This document shows, piece by piece, positions 55,236 to 64,000 of a DNA stretch of 64,000 nucleotides. This DNA is from Hyposmocoma kahamanoa (lineage: Eukaryota > Arthropoda > Insecta > Lepidoptera > Cosmopterigidae), in contig NW_020653900.1 of NCBI RefSeq assembly GCF_003589595.1, forward strand, positions 5,822,817 to 5,886,816. Reading direction: 5' to 3'. Positions within the stretch are counted from its first letter, which is position 1. Every line of letters begins with the position of its first letter. Made by a program: the position numbers and the translations under genes. Under the pieces are notes generated by a model. That model ran no database searches. It worked only from the letters and a program-made list of their open reading frames with translations, and was not told the origin of the DNA.

Positions 55236-55615
55236 GTAAGTTATTTTTTAAACTAACATGATGTCGCTTTATGATTAAATGATTTAAAAAAAAATTATGC
55301 TTTTTAAGCAATTGCTACCTACAAAGACACACTATAATATTAGATTTTTTAAAATTGGACTTTTTCGCGTGTAAAGATATAAGCATAAATAATATTTTAT
55401 TTACCTCGACATTTCGGACGCAACGCTCGGTTGATGTTTCATTTCATCCGTGGTGAAAAAAACAGTGTACATTATAATAATCCAACATTTAGTTGACAAT
55501 ATGAGTAAATTTCACCTCACAATTGTAGTACATGTAAACTACATTTCGACTTTCATTAAAAGAAAATGGCTCCGCTTTGTATTGTTCCTGTCTTATAAGT
55601 TTATCGTATTTCTAG
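55236..55615 (+). other. Pde6: Pde6 intron 16 (380 bp, inferred in the 3'UTR)
   Basis: It is bounded by gtaagt and a tttctag acceptor. It is AT-rich with no repeat recognised. If exon 16 is skipped, the whole span 54699-55615 is one intron. Confidence 0.6.
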
Positions 55616-55691
55616 GCACAGCCAGAGCAGTACAGATAAAGAAAAGAATAAATTGGACAAAGTGAAGCCGTCCAAGTCAGTCGACTCGTAA
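55616..55691 (+). CDS. Pde6: Pde6 alternative terminal exon without CaaX
   Basis: Spliced directly to exon 15 (phase 2), it completes AGG and reads HSQSSTDKEKNKLDKVKPSK, then SVDS and TAA. This gives a protein of 848 residues in this numbering, with a Lys/Ser-rich hydrophilic end and no prenylation site. The acceptor tatttctag is good. When exon 16 is included, this exon is 3'UTR. It is inferred from phase and splice sites only. Confidence 0.6.
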
Positions 55692-56170
55692 AGTTCAATG
55701 GGTCAAATTCAGTCATGATCCAAACAATTTGCGGTTCATTTGGATCATATTTTTTTCGATCCAAATGGATCTTATTCCACCTTTGTGAACTAAAATGTCG
55801 TTCTAAATTAGATGTTACGTGTACATTTCTACTATTAGATACTTCGTATTTAATTTATTTATAAGTAGGTAGTAGTTAGTTTTTCACTCGTTTTAACAAA
55901 ATATTTTCTTAACGTTTTTAAACGTGATCCGATACATTCCAAATTTCCAAAGCTTCTATTTTTGTTAGTGGCTTTATTTTAAAGATAATTTTACACTTAC
56001 CAAATTTAAGTAAATATTTTATTTATAAGCTAATAATAAGATTAAAATTAACAAAATGTAATTAAGCAAAATTGAAATATTGCTTTGCCACAAAATTATA
56101 CGTATTTTCAATATTTTGTTCAATCGAGTGATGTTTTAGAGAAAATAAATGTACTGTAGAAGTATTTTAA
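55692..56170 (+). other. Pde6: Likely Pde6 3' untranslated region
   Basis: It is AT-rich noncoding sequence after the last stop. The first AATAAA is at 56144-56149, followed by a T-rich stretch. Another AATAAA is at 56791-56796 and a further pair lies near 57940. Which one is used cannot be told. Confidence 0.5.
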
Positions 56171-57019
56171 TCTCTGCGTCATTTTGACACAACGTGTTTC
56201 CTGTAAAACAACTGTAAATGTTTATCTATTAAATGTATTATTTACATAGACTGTGATCTAGTATTACTTCGCGAGTTTCTATTTTAAAACTATCGACTAT
56301 GTATTAGACTGGCTACTTTTGAAATTAATACTTCATCTTTCAATTTAAACAAAAGTGTAATTTATGAATTATACAAAAAAAAGTACAACACACATTGTTT
56401 ACACAAATTGTAATTTTACAGCTAGCTAAAACTTTATCGATATCGTATTTACTTTTAAAATAGAATATTCGTCTTTTGGCCTGTATGATAAGGTTTACGA
56501 ATGTCCGTATCTTATAAATTTAAGACATTTCATAAGTTAAAAATTCTAACGATTGTTTGAACGAAATTTTATTTATTTGATAAACTCTACGTATTTATTT
56601 GTCAAGCTAAAGTATTATGATGCTAGTCGAATAGTTTTTTCTTTTACAATATTATATTAAATTTTGATTTAGATTTAATGACTTGCATTATAGTTTTAAT
56701 TCATACGTATACAAAATTATGCTAATTAACAAAGTTATTGTTTATTTTGTACTTTTAAGGAAGTTGATGTTATGACCATTACGCAAATATAATAAAATTT
56801 CTACTTCACGGTGATGATTGCGTCCATTCTGCTTATGAAGCTATTATGTATTATTGTGCAATATTTTTGCAAAAAAACTTTGTCGTAGTAATAAATTACT
56901 TTAATGAAATTACTTTTTCAATGGCTGATTGTAATCACAATGAAATATTTCAATTATTTTTCATATAACTCGCTATTATAATAGTATAATAGTACAACTA
57001 TGGTGATTCCATACAAATG

Positions 57020-57190
57020 TAGTAGCGCGTCTTGTATTTGTGCGCGCTTTCCACGCGCTATGTACGGACATACATTCACATAATAATGAGAGACGCTATG
57101 CAACGCGAATGCATCGCGGGATTATGCAAAAGTGTGCGTCCGTACACGGCACGCGGTGCGCGCGCACACATACAACACACGCTGCAACAC
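57020..57190. mobile_element. Inverted-repeat element with CG-rich arms
   Basis: The left arm cttgtatttgtgcgcgcttt to ctatgtacggacatac mirrors the right arm gtgcgtccgtacacggcacg to gtgcgcgcgcacacatacaa. The flanks are TA-rich on both sides (aatagtataatagta, and its mirror in the tataatatactattat region). It is a small noncoding MITE. Confidence 0.6.
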
Positions 57191-57459
57191 TTGTATGAAA
57201 TTAACATACTTGTTTTGTTATAATATACTATTATGCTGTTTGGTTCTTGGTAAAACCTGACTGGGTACTACTTAATGGATTTAGGACTTAAATGAAACGA
57301 ATTAGAAAGAGTAACGGAAATATTAATAACGCACAGCAACGATACAGACATTGGTTCAGTCGAGAGAGCGAGAAAGACAGCGTTTAAGTAGCTACCTATA
57401 CCTACTGCTAGAAGGTATTGCTTTTTTTATACTTTATAAAGTATATAATGTGCCAGACC

Positions 57460-57560
57460 ACCACATTGCCTGGTCTCAAAGGAATCCCCTGTACTAATGA
57501 TTACCAGCGCAACGACCTCACCCACTCGTAGTATAAATCGTTGGGCCTCCGAGGTCGTCA
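57460..57560 (-). mobile_element. SINE-C fragment
   Basis: The words cctggtctcaaaggaa, ctgtactaatgattaccagc, gcgcaacgacctcaccca and ggcctccgaggtcgtc correspond to the ordered blocks at 22015-22210. The B-box part is deleted. Confidence 0.55.
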
Positions 57561-58354
57561 ATTTAAATGCTACGAATGCTATATTTTCCAACAGCGCCTA
57601 CCGCTCTACGGACTTACACTTTTTTCATCACGTAGACCGTATGTCTGTTTACTTACGTACTTATCATAAAAAAATTCAATTGTTTTGCAATTTATTCATA
57701 AAGAAGCAGCCTTTTAAAACTGTGGATACTATTTTAAGTTAAGGTGCACTATTTTTATAGTAGAATCGTCAAGGTGTAAAATCCTCAATCTTTTTGTGTT
57801 GTACGAAATGAGATTATATAATTTACAATATATTAACTGTGACACAACTATACTATCTATAAAAAATATTAAAATACAATGAAAATGAATATAGCGAGTT
57901 TGTGGATATGTCTCTCTGAAATTTGTAGTTTTAACTTATAATAAACTGAATAAAAGCCTTGATGTCTGTGAAATCGGTGTCAAATAAATGTGCAATTTTA
58001 TTGTTGTTCATAGTTCTGTGCCACTTTAACACTCGACTTTAATTAAATATTGCCATAGAAGTGGGATAAAAATAATATAACGCCAAACTGCTTTGACCGC
58101 TTTTTACATTTCACCCATGATATTTATAATAATAATGTTCTAAGTGTAAAATACTCGACAAAACAATGACCAGTATACATCAAATAGGACTAACTGAACC
58201 TGTCGTCCAATTTGGACTTCGGCAGATACATAAAATCCATACCCAAAAATGCAGCAAGGAAGCTTGGCATTCATTCCAGAGTGAGGCGTTACTTCTCCTA
58301 GATGCTTTAGCTGTACCAAACAAAAGTCCAGTCGTGTATGGGGTATTGCTGCCA

Positions 58355-58690
58355 TCTATGGGATGGTGCTAAACACCAACTGGCCATCTTGGATTCTGTT
58401 CTGTAAATACCAAGAGCCTTACTCGGAATTAGTAGAAGTGAAGCTACAGACATTTGAACACCGCCGTAAAGTTGCCTGCTAATTAGTATTCTACAGGATA
58501 TACCACGGAGAGTGTGCGAGAGAATTGCACGATTTAATTCCCCCTTCCTCTTTCCATCATCAGGGAACTAGATGTGGGCTGGAGTTCCACCCCTATGTTG
58601 TAGATATTCTAAGGATTCGCACGAAGCGTTTCGCTTTCACATTTATATGGCGAACGGCTATGGAATGGATTTTCCCGCCTGCAGTCAATG
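58355..58690 (+). mobile_element. LINE 3'-end fragment
   Basis: It encodes [13 protein letters not shown] sequence, [20 protein letters not shown], then after a frame break VDILRIRTKRFAFTFIWRT. It is the same family as 8106-8620 and 60350-60660. Stops within the frames make it inactive. Confidence 0.8.
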
Positions 58691-59298
58691 ACTAGTATTT
58701 AGATCCATGTTCTCAAAATTCCCCGCTCAAAATTCTATTTATTCATACAAATAATAACATATAGGCATGAGTTTCATTGAAACTAGTCGGATTTGTAATT
58801 TTGATTAAAGTTGTAAGCATTATTTCAACATTAAACAAAATTAATTTATAAATTATGTTACCAAATAGTGTTAAAGTGGCATCACATAGTTCATGATGTT
58901 GTGAAATAGGATAAAAACATACTTAATTATTATTACATAAGTATTGCTAAAAATTTTCTGTGAACTCAAAAACTTCATAAATCTTCATATACCTTTTATT
59001 ATTTCGTTGAAGTTCGGATTTTACGAGGTAACCTATAACAATTAATTGTTTCTCTTTAACTAAAAATAGTTTACAAATAAATATTACAATTCCAAAGAAA
59101 TTGATATTTTATTTTACTTTCCATTTAAAAGCAAACAATCTTTACTTGACAATTGACGGCCTTGATGATAGACTCCAAGCTTTGATAGCATTCCGTTTGT
59201 AGTTTCTTGCGTATTTTTGTCACTAACAAAGTTTAGTACCTTCTTAAACTCTGACCCGACTATTATATCTTAGGAACGATTCCATAAATATTACAATA

Positions 59299-59453
59299 TT
59301 ATCTTCTTTCTATTGTAATGTAATGTCCTGTACCAACTGGCTTCAACATGACATCTATTTTGACTTGTAATTTTGTCCAATCAGATTTTAACTTGTACTG
59401 CCGCATCACGTGCGCCATGGTCGCCTTCATCGACATCAGAGCATATGCCTTAC
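59299..59453 (-). CDS. P450 last exon
   Basis: It encodes GKAYALMSMKATMAHVMRQY, then KLKSDWTKLQVKIDVMLKP and GTGHYITIERR, the L-helix after the heme Cys and the C-terminal beta strands. It enters in phase 1. Confidence 0.93.
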
Positions 59454-62400
59454 CTGGAAAACATTAAGAACAATTTTACAGAAAATATGGTTCTTGGCTG
59501 CTATAAATGATGTTTATTTTAATGAACATCATGGTGTTTTTGTACTATATAATTTTTTGAGAAAATACTTCACAGTTTGTTGTTAATATTGATACAAAGA
59601 TCGAACAACAAAGAGAAAAAATCCTTGTATCTGACTGGACTTGAACCAGCGTCTGTTGCCACATTGGGGCCACCGCTCTTACCAACTGAGCTACAGACCG
59701 AGTAAGTAGATCTTATGGGTGTCTCTGTGTGCTTTTTAATATCTTTATAATATGTTTGTATAGGGTTTAAACGGTTTTGATATAAATGATAATGTACTTC
59801 ATTTTTAAACTTAATCTGCAATTATTTAAGTGCTAATATAGTTACCGATACAATGGCGTTTGCCCATACTGAAGCCGGCAAACGCATTTGGATGTTCAGG
59901 TAAAGTAGTCGGGTCTAACCATCGCTGAGGCTTGAACTCTTCAACATCTTTACCCCATACTGGATGGTGATTTAAACCGTATAGGAATATAAAACATGTT
60001 CTACCTCCGCATAAAGTGTAATTTTCTGAAACATCGTGAGAAATTAGAGATAAGCAGGGACTAATAGAACTACTTATATTGCAATATTTGCAAACAAAAG
60101 CAGTGTCTACTTCAAAAAAATTTAAGAACTTACTAAGTTTTACATTCCTGTCGAGTTGTCTCGCTATAACGGGTACGATTGGTATAACTCTCATACTCTC
60201 CTTGATCACGGCTTCCAAGTACATCAATTTGCACAAATCATGCTTATCTACATCCCTATCAGAATCACCAAATACGTCTTCTAATCTAAAAACAATTTAA
60301 TTTTATTAGGCTTTATACGTAATTTACGAGATACTAGTTGGATTTATTAGAGGCAAAGCTGCAGAGCCTTGAACATGGTCGTAAAGTTGCCTGCTTAACG
60401 GTCTTGCACAGAATATATCACGGGAAGTGTCCGATGGAATTGCATGATTTAATACCTCCTTCCCGTTTCCATCATCTGGGGACTAGAGTAACCTGGGGTT
60501 CCATCCCTATGTAGTGAATATTCCAAAAATTCGCACGATGCGTTACTCTTCCACATTGAAGTGGAATTCCCTACCTGCAGACCCACTCCCTGAACGCTAT
60601 AACTTGGACATGTGCATGCTCCATCGTAAACCTCATCGTCACTTGCCATCGGGTGAGATGGAGATACATACTTTTTCTTTCAAAAACACAAAACTATTCA
60701 AAGATGAGGTAAGACAAATGGCTATCATCAGTTACGTTACACCTAGCATACATAAGTTCATGTAGAAAAAAAAACGTACTCTCTGTAAATATTATCTTGC
60801 ACCTCAGGATGTGATCCAATCATCAACATTGTGTACATAATCACAGCTGCAGAAGTATCATGACCTCCTACAATCATAGTGTCTATATGCTCCCTGATCT
60901 CGCGATCGTTGAAGACATGCTTCTCTGATGTCAACTCTAACAATAGGTCTAGGAAAGGCTTGAACTTACTTCCTGTAAAATGTTGTTCGTTACAGAATTA
61001 ACGATCGATAATAATCCTTAAGTATTTAGGAATTAAATAAATAATTGACAGTCACATATAGAAAATACACATAACTTAAAGTAAAACAAGCCTACCTAGT
61101 TTTTTGTCTGTTATTTTTTCAGATATAATATTTCCTTTCATTTCTGACTTTCTTGTTTGAAGGACCTGGAAATGATGAAGTAGCTGTGTAGAACAGTACG
61201 ATGTATGGTGATCATATATGCTGAAAACGAGGCTACTTACCACATCGGCCATGCTATGTAAGATCTTTAGAAGTTTATCTTGTTTTCTCTTAAGCCTAGT
61301 CCAACTGTAAAGCCAGTGGTTATGCATGAGAAGGTTCTGGAACCTTTCTACCAAGACGTTGAACATCTCTTCTGTCGCATTAACATATTTACTGTTCAAG
61401 AGAGTATGATCGGTGAAGTCCACTCCCAGAGCAGTCACTGCATAAAAAATAAAACTAAGTACCGGATCAACACAAATTAATTTGCATTCATTTAAACCTT
61501 AAAACATAACATACTTTACTCATTTAATTTCTGTAATTAATATGACTAATGTTTACACTATTAGAAACCAATTTAGAAAGCTATTTAATGCTAAAAAACA
61601 ATAAAATACAATTAGTGTAAACAAGAATGTTTACAAAAATTGCATGTTTGCAATTTCAGTAAATTGTAAACACTTACAACAAATGGTCTCCAAAGCGTTA
61701 TGCCTAGTATAAGTCCAGTGGTCAAACGGACCCTTGCCAACTTCTACTTCGAGATCCTTCACCAACCGCCTGGCTTGCTTATTGAATACTCCAATGAAAC
61801 TATCCAAGACTAGTTGACTGAAGGCTGGATTTAGCAACTTACGATGATTCTTCCATATTGACACTGGAAGTAAGAAAATCTCTTATCAGTTAGAAATTTA
61901 GAAAGTGATCTCATTACCATTTTGACAAAACTTGTGCCAAATACCTTGACAACCTTAAACCGTCGACCTGGAGGTACTTTTTAGTAAAATTTTAATTGTA
62001 GAAGGTAAGCTTGTTTTGCCAAAACCGAGAGATCAATCTAAGTTATTCGAAATTTGCATTGTACTTGCGAAAGTAAAATAGACGTTGAGGTCTATTTTTT
62101 TTAATTTTCAGTAAAATAAATCTTAAGTACCTACCTTTAAATAATATGCGTAAGGCGGGGTTTTTTAATGTTTTTGGTGAAATCTCATTTCCTTATATAA
62201 ATTTTTTTTTTAATTATTTTCCTTTTTTCACGTCACAAACCCATTCATTTTCTATGCCCTGTTTTGCTTTTTTCAATGGTTTCGATGCAAAGATTTTCAG
62301 CAAGTTGGAATAGTAATGGCCTATTTACACGGGGCCATTTGACGAGCCATTCCACAAGGCCAAGGCATTACGCCAGTCTAATGAAAAGTGCAAAATTCGC

Positions 62401-64000
62401 AACGTGCACCTACACTACAGCTACATTACAATAAGCTTCTTTACGATTCTTTACTAAACGGCAAGGCAAACTAGTGAAGTGGCAGTGGCGAGGCGTCGAT
62501 ATAACTCGAGTCCCACCGGTTTGCCTAAAATGTTCCACATAATACCAAAAAACTGTACTAGACAGGGGTATGCAGCCCACCACTAAAAAAACTTATATTC
62601 AATAATAATCGTGTAGTAACTTGTCCTTGATAATACGGAGTCATCGAGTATATATACTAGACGCCAATCACAGCTCCAGTCAAGCCGGACGCCAATTCGC
62701 CTTTTAACGGAAAAAGTAGTTTTGTAAAGTAGGTGTTTTTCACTTTGCTCCCGCTTTACTAACGATAATTTTCACGCTTCGCCACTGTAGAGTGGCTCAG
62801 GATGCACGTTCACACAAGGCCGCAACGTGAGCCAATTCAACGCACGTATGGTAGGCGAAGGTATTGGCCCGAAAAATTTGAAATCGTTCTAATTTAGTGG
62901 ATTGTCTTTATCACAGGTCTGGAGTCATTCCATAAGGCATTGTGTCTATTTACACGACGCCAGTAATGGCTTGGCTTAATGGAATGGTTCGTCGATTGAC
63001 CACGTGTAAACGATCCTTAAGTGCTTCTAAGACTGAGATTTATAAAACCAACTTTGACTTCGACTATGTACCTAAAAATGGCGATCTAAGAAAGTTTTTC
63101 GTATTTACGAAACGAACTTGGCATACATTTAAGCAAGAAATTACGATAATATCAGCTTAGGTCACTTATACGAAGCATATTTAATAACAAAAAGTGTCAC
63201 ATACTACGTATTATTATTTTTAGTACTTTTGAAATTATACACCAAGATTATATGAAAATGACTTCCATGGTCGAGTGGCTTGCACATCGGTTTTCATGGT
63301 TTCCGCCATCTCTAAGGTCCCGGACCTCGACCGGGTCAATGTAGACTAACTAATATTTTTATGTCTCGGGTCTGGGTGTTTGTAGTAACGTCGTTGTTTC
63401 CGATTTCCATGACACAAATGCTTTAGTAATTACTTTGGGATCAGAGGTTGTCTAATATTTGTATTCATATAATAATATATAATATGTATATTTCTCTGTA
63501 TGTACATTGATATGTTTTAGTAGCAGCAGAACTTCTTGTGAAAGAATTCGTCTAGAAGAAGTAATGCCGCCTTACATTTTTCTGCCGCCAAGCAGTAATG
63601 TGAGCATTACTGCGTTCCGGTTTGGAAGGGTAAGGGTGCTGGAAAAATTACAGGCACTTGGGTCTTGTTAACTTATGTCTCGGGGTGACGGGCGTAGTGT
63701 TGTGCCCCTAAGTTCCTTGCTATTTAAAGCTCTGAATGGCACTGCAACTGTTATGGATAGGCAAATCGCTTATTACGAGGCGCACAACTTGTCGATCCCA
63801 TCACTTAGTATTATAAAATAAAATGTGTATAAAGGCAGCGAAAAACGAGATGACAGCTGATAGAGAATGAAAAAAAACATACTATACGCGAACCAATGTT
63901 ATAAAAGCAGAATAATAGTAAATTTTATAAAAAACGCGAAGAAAACTTACATTTGCCAGTAACTAAACCTTCTCCCAGCCAGGGCTTGGCAAATTCATAA
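59299..64000 (-). CDS. CYP4-clan cytochrome P450, C-terminal 393 residues (8 exons)
   Basis: This is a heme monooxygenase of the insect microsomal P450 type, probably acting on lipophilic substrates. Minus-strand exons 64000-63951, 61863-61678, 61437-61241, 61165-61096, 60972-60780, 60285-60134, 60025-59846 and 59453-59299 join in phase, giving 393 codons and a stop. Motifs in order are PWLGEGLVTGK then WKNHRKLLNPAF (C-helix, Trp-x3-Arg), the I-helix VGGHDTSA, YLEAVIKESMR (ExxR), FKPQRW and the heme loop FSMGKRHCIG. The I-helix lacks the Glu that binds heme covalently in many CYP4 enzymes (GGHDTS instead of EGHDTT), and the sequence recalls lepidopteran CYP340/CYP341 types. The N-terminal part, about 100 residues with the membrane anchor, lies past the window end. 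Confidence 0.93.
59454..59845 (-). other. P450 intron (392 bp) with SINE-B
   Basis: It is bounded by gtaac and ttccag. The right half is occupied by a SINE-B in the same orientation as the gene. Confidence 0.85.
59582..59705 (-). mobile_element. SINE-B, tRNA-like head well preserved
   Basis: The minus strand reads tctgtagctcagttggtaag (A-box) and ctggttcaagtccagtcaga (B-box), then aaggattttttctctttg and a cgatctttgtatcaata end. It looks like a tRNA at first sight, but it lacks a closing acceptor stem and carries the SINE-B 3' body. Confidence 0.8.
59846..60025 (-). CDS. P450 exon with heme-binding loop
   Basis: It encodes KNYTLCGGRTCFIFLYGLNH, then HPVWGKDVEEFKPQRWLDP and AFAGFSMGKRHCI. It contains the FxPxRW meander motif and the cysteine heme ligand. 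Both ends are phase 1. Confidence 0.95.
60134..60285 (-). CDS. P450 exon with K-helix ExxR
   Basis: It encodes ELEDVFGDSDRDVDKHDLCK, then LMYLEAVIKESMRVIPIVPV and IARQLDRNVKL. ESMR is the ExxR motif. It enters in phase 2 and leaves in phase 1. Confidence 0.94.
60286..60779 (-). other. P450 intron (494 bp) with LINE fragment
   Basis: Most of the intron is an antisense LINE 3' end. The donor is gtacgt and the acceptor tttttag. Confidence 0.85.
60350..60660 (+). mobile_element. LINE 3'-end fragment inside the P450 intron
   Basis: It encodes [37 protein letters not shown]-like sequence and, in another frame, NIPKIRTMRYSSTLKWNSLP, then DPLPERYNLDMCMLHRK. It is the same family as 8106-8620, in the opposite orientation to the P450. 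Confidence 0.8.
60780..60972 (-). CDS. P450 exon with I-helix
   Basis: It encodes GSKFKPFLDLLLELTSEKHV, then REIREHIDTMIVGGHDTSAA and MLMIGSHPEVQDNIYRE. GGHDTS is the oxygen-activation motif. It enters in phase 1 and leaves in phase 2. Confidence 0.95.
61096..61165 (-). CDS. P450 short exon (H/G-helix region)
   Basis: It encodes VLQTRKSEMKGNIISEKITD, then KKL. The 75-bp intron that follows upstream (61166-61240) is the shortest in the window. Confidence 0.85.
61241..61437 (-). CDS. P450 exon (D to G helices)
   Basis: It encodes TALGVDFTDHTLLNSKYVNA, then TEEMFNVLVERFQNLLMHNH and WTRLKRKQDKLLKILHSMAD. The start of the exon follows ETIC of the preceding one. It enters in phase 1 and leaves in phase 0. 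Confidence 0.93.
61678..61863 (-). CDS. P450 exon with C-helix
   Basis: It encodes SIWKNHRKLLNPAFSQLVLD, then SFIGVFNKQARRLVKDLEVE and FDHWTYTRHNALETIC. The Trp-x3-Arg pair contacts a heme propionate. Both ends are phase 1. Confidence 0.95.
62318..63022. mobile_element. ~700-bp MITE with TTTACACG ends
   Basis: The left end tatttacacggggccatttg, then acgagccattccacaaggcc and aaggcattacgccag, are mirrored by the right end (ctggcg complement region, taatggcttggcttaatgga, atggttcgtcgattgaccac, gtgtaaacga). The inverted repeats are about 55 bp and imperfect. The interior has no convincing ORF. Confidence 0.7.
63258..63480 (+). mobile_element. SINE-E copy
   Basis: It has the head tccatggtcgagtggcttgc, then acatcggttttcatggtttc, a degraded B-box, the body gtctgggtgtttgtagtaac and tactttgggatcagaggttg, and a TA-rich tail. 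It is the plus-strand counterpart of 42182-42417. Confidence 0.75.
63530..63822 (+). repeat. Rep-A repeat, copy 18
   Basis: It is full length: gtagcagcagaacttcttgt, gccgccaagcagtaatgtga, gggtgctggaaaaattacag, gcactgcaactgttatggat and the end tcacttagtattataaaata. Confidence 0.92.
63951..64000 (-). CDS. P450 exon, partial at window edge
   Basis: It encodes YEFAKPWLGEGLVTGK on the minus strand, the segment just before the C-helix. PWLGEGL is conserved in CYP4-clan enzymes. It leaves in phase 1 with donor gtaag. The exon continues beyond 64000. Confidence 0.93.

Larger units (their letters stand above)
56171..59298. other. Region between Pde6 and the P450 gene
   Basis: The two genes converge here. 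It holds a CpG-containing inverted repeat at 57.0-57.2 kb, a SINE-C at 57.46 kb and a LINE fragment at 58.36 kb. Otherwise it is AT-rich, with no supported gene. On the minus strand, AATAAA at 59108-59113 is a candidate poly(A) signal for the P450, about 190 nt past its stop. Confidence 0.7.
61864..63950 (-). other. P450 intron (2.1 kb)
   Basis: It contains a 700-bp inverted-repeat element, a SINE-E copy and Rep-A copy 18. About 61.9-62.3 kb is AT-rich without features. Confidence 0.85.

Noticed and set aside
59636..59704. Candidate tRNA gene on the minus strand
   Set aside because: A- and B-boxes are good, but no acceptor stem can be closed and the SINE-B body follows directly.

Overview
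The window looks like insect nuclear DNA, most likely from a moth or butterfly. It is AT-rich. Its genes are split by long introns with GT-AG junctions, and those introns are packed with short nonautonomous transposons and tRNA-derived SINEs. Two protein-coding genes are visible, arranged tail to tail. Neither has its 5' end in the window.

Gene 1 (+ strand, first recognisable exon at 4516, stop at 55218) is a GAF-domain cyclic-nucleotide phosphodiesterase of the PDE5/6/11 group. It is closest in character to insect Pde6. I could join 16 coding exons by hand. All junction phases agree and give an unbroken 880-residue frame: GAF-A, GAF-B, the HD-type catalytic domain with all the metal-binding residues, a basic Ser/Pro-rich tail, and a C-terminal CaaX box (CHML). 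A second 3' exon at 55616 is phase-compatible with exon 15. If the CaaX exon is skipped, it gives a different tail with no CaaX box, so the locus may encode both a prenylated and a soluble enzyme. A decayed second copy of the GAF-A exon lies 86 bp downstream of the intact one.

Gene 2 (- strand, 64000 to 59299) is the C-terminal 393 residues, in eight exons, of a CYP4-clan cytochrome P450. The I-helix, ExxR, FxPxRW and heme-cysteine motifs are all intact. The N-terminal part lies beyond the right edge.

The rest is introns and intergenic DNA. Introns 1 (13.6 kb) and 2 (20.6 kb) take up more than half of the window. I recognise a roughly 325-bp repeat family (called Rep-A here, 18 copies), a tRNA-derived SINE family (SINE-S, ten copies or fragments), four further SINE-like families, a lepidopteran-type repeat called Rep-B (six copies), and LINE 3'-end and reverse-transcriptase fragments. 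There are also many inverted-repeat (MITE-like) elements, several nested with readable target duplications, a 952-bp TRIM-like LTR element, long foldbacks and two minisatellite-like tandem arrays. No CRISPR array, bacterial operon, rRNA gene or convincing functional tRNA gene was seen. Family names such as Rep-A are labels of my own, not database names.
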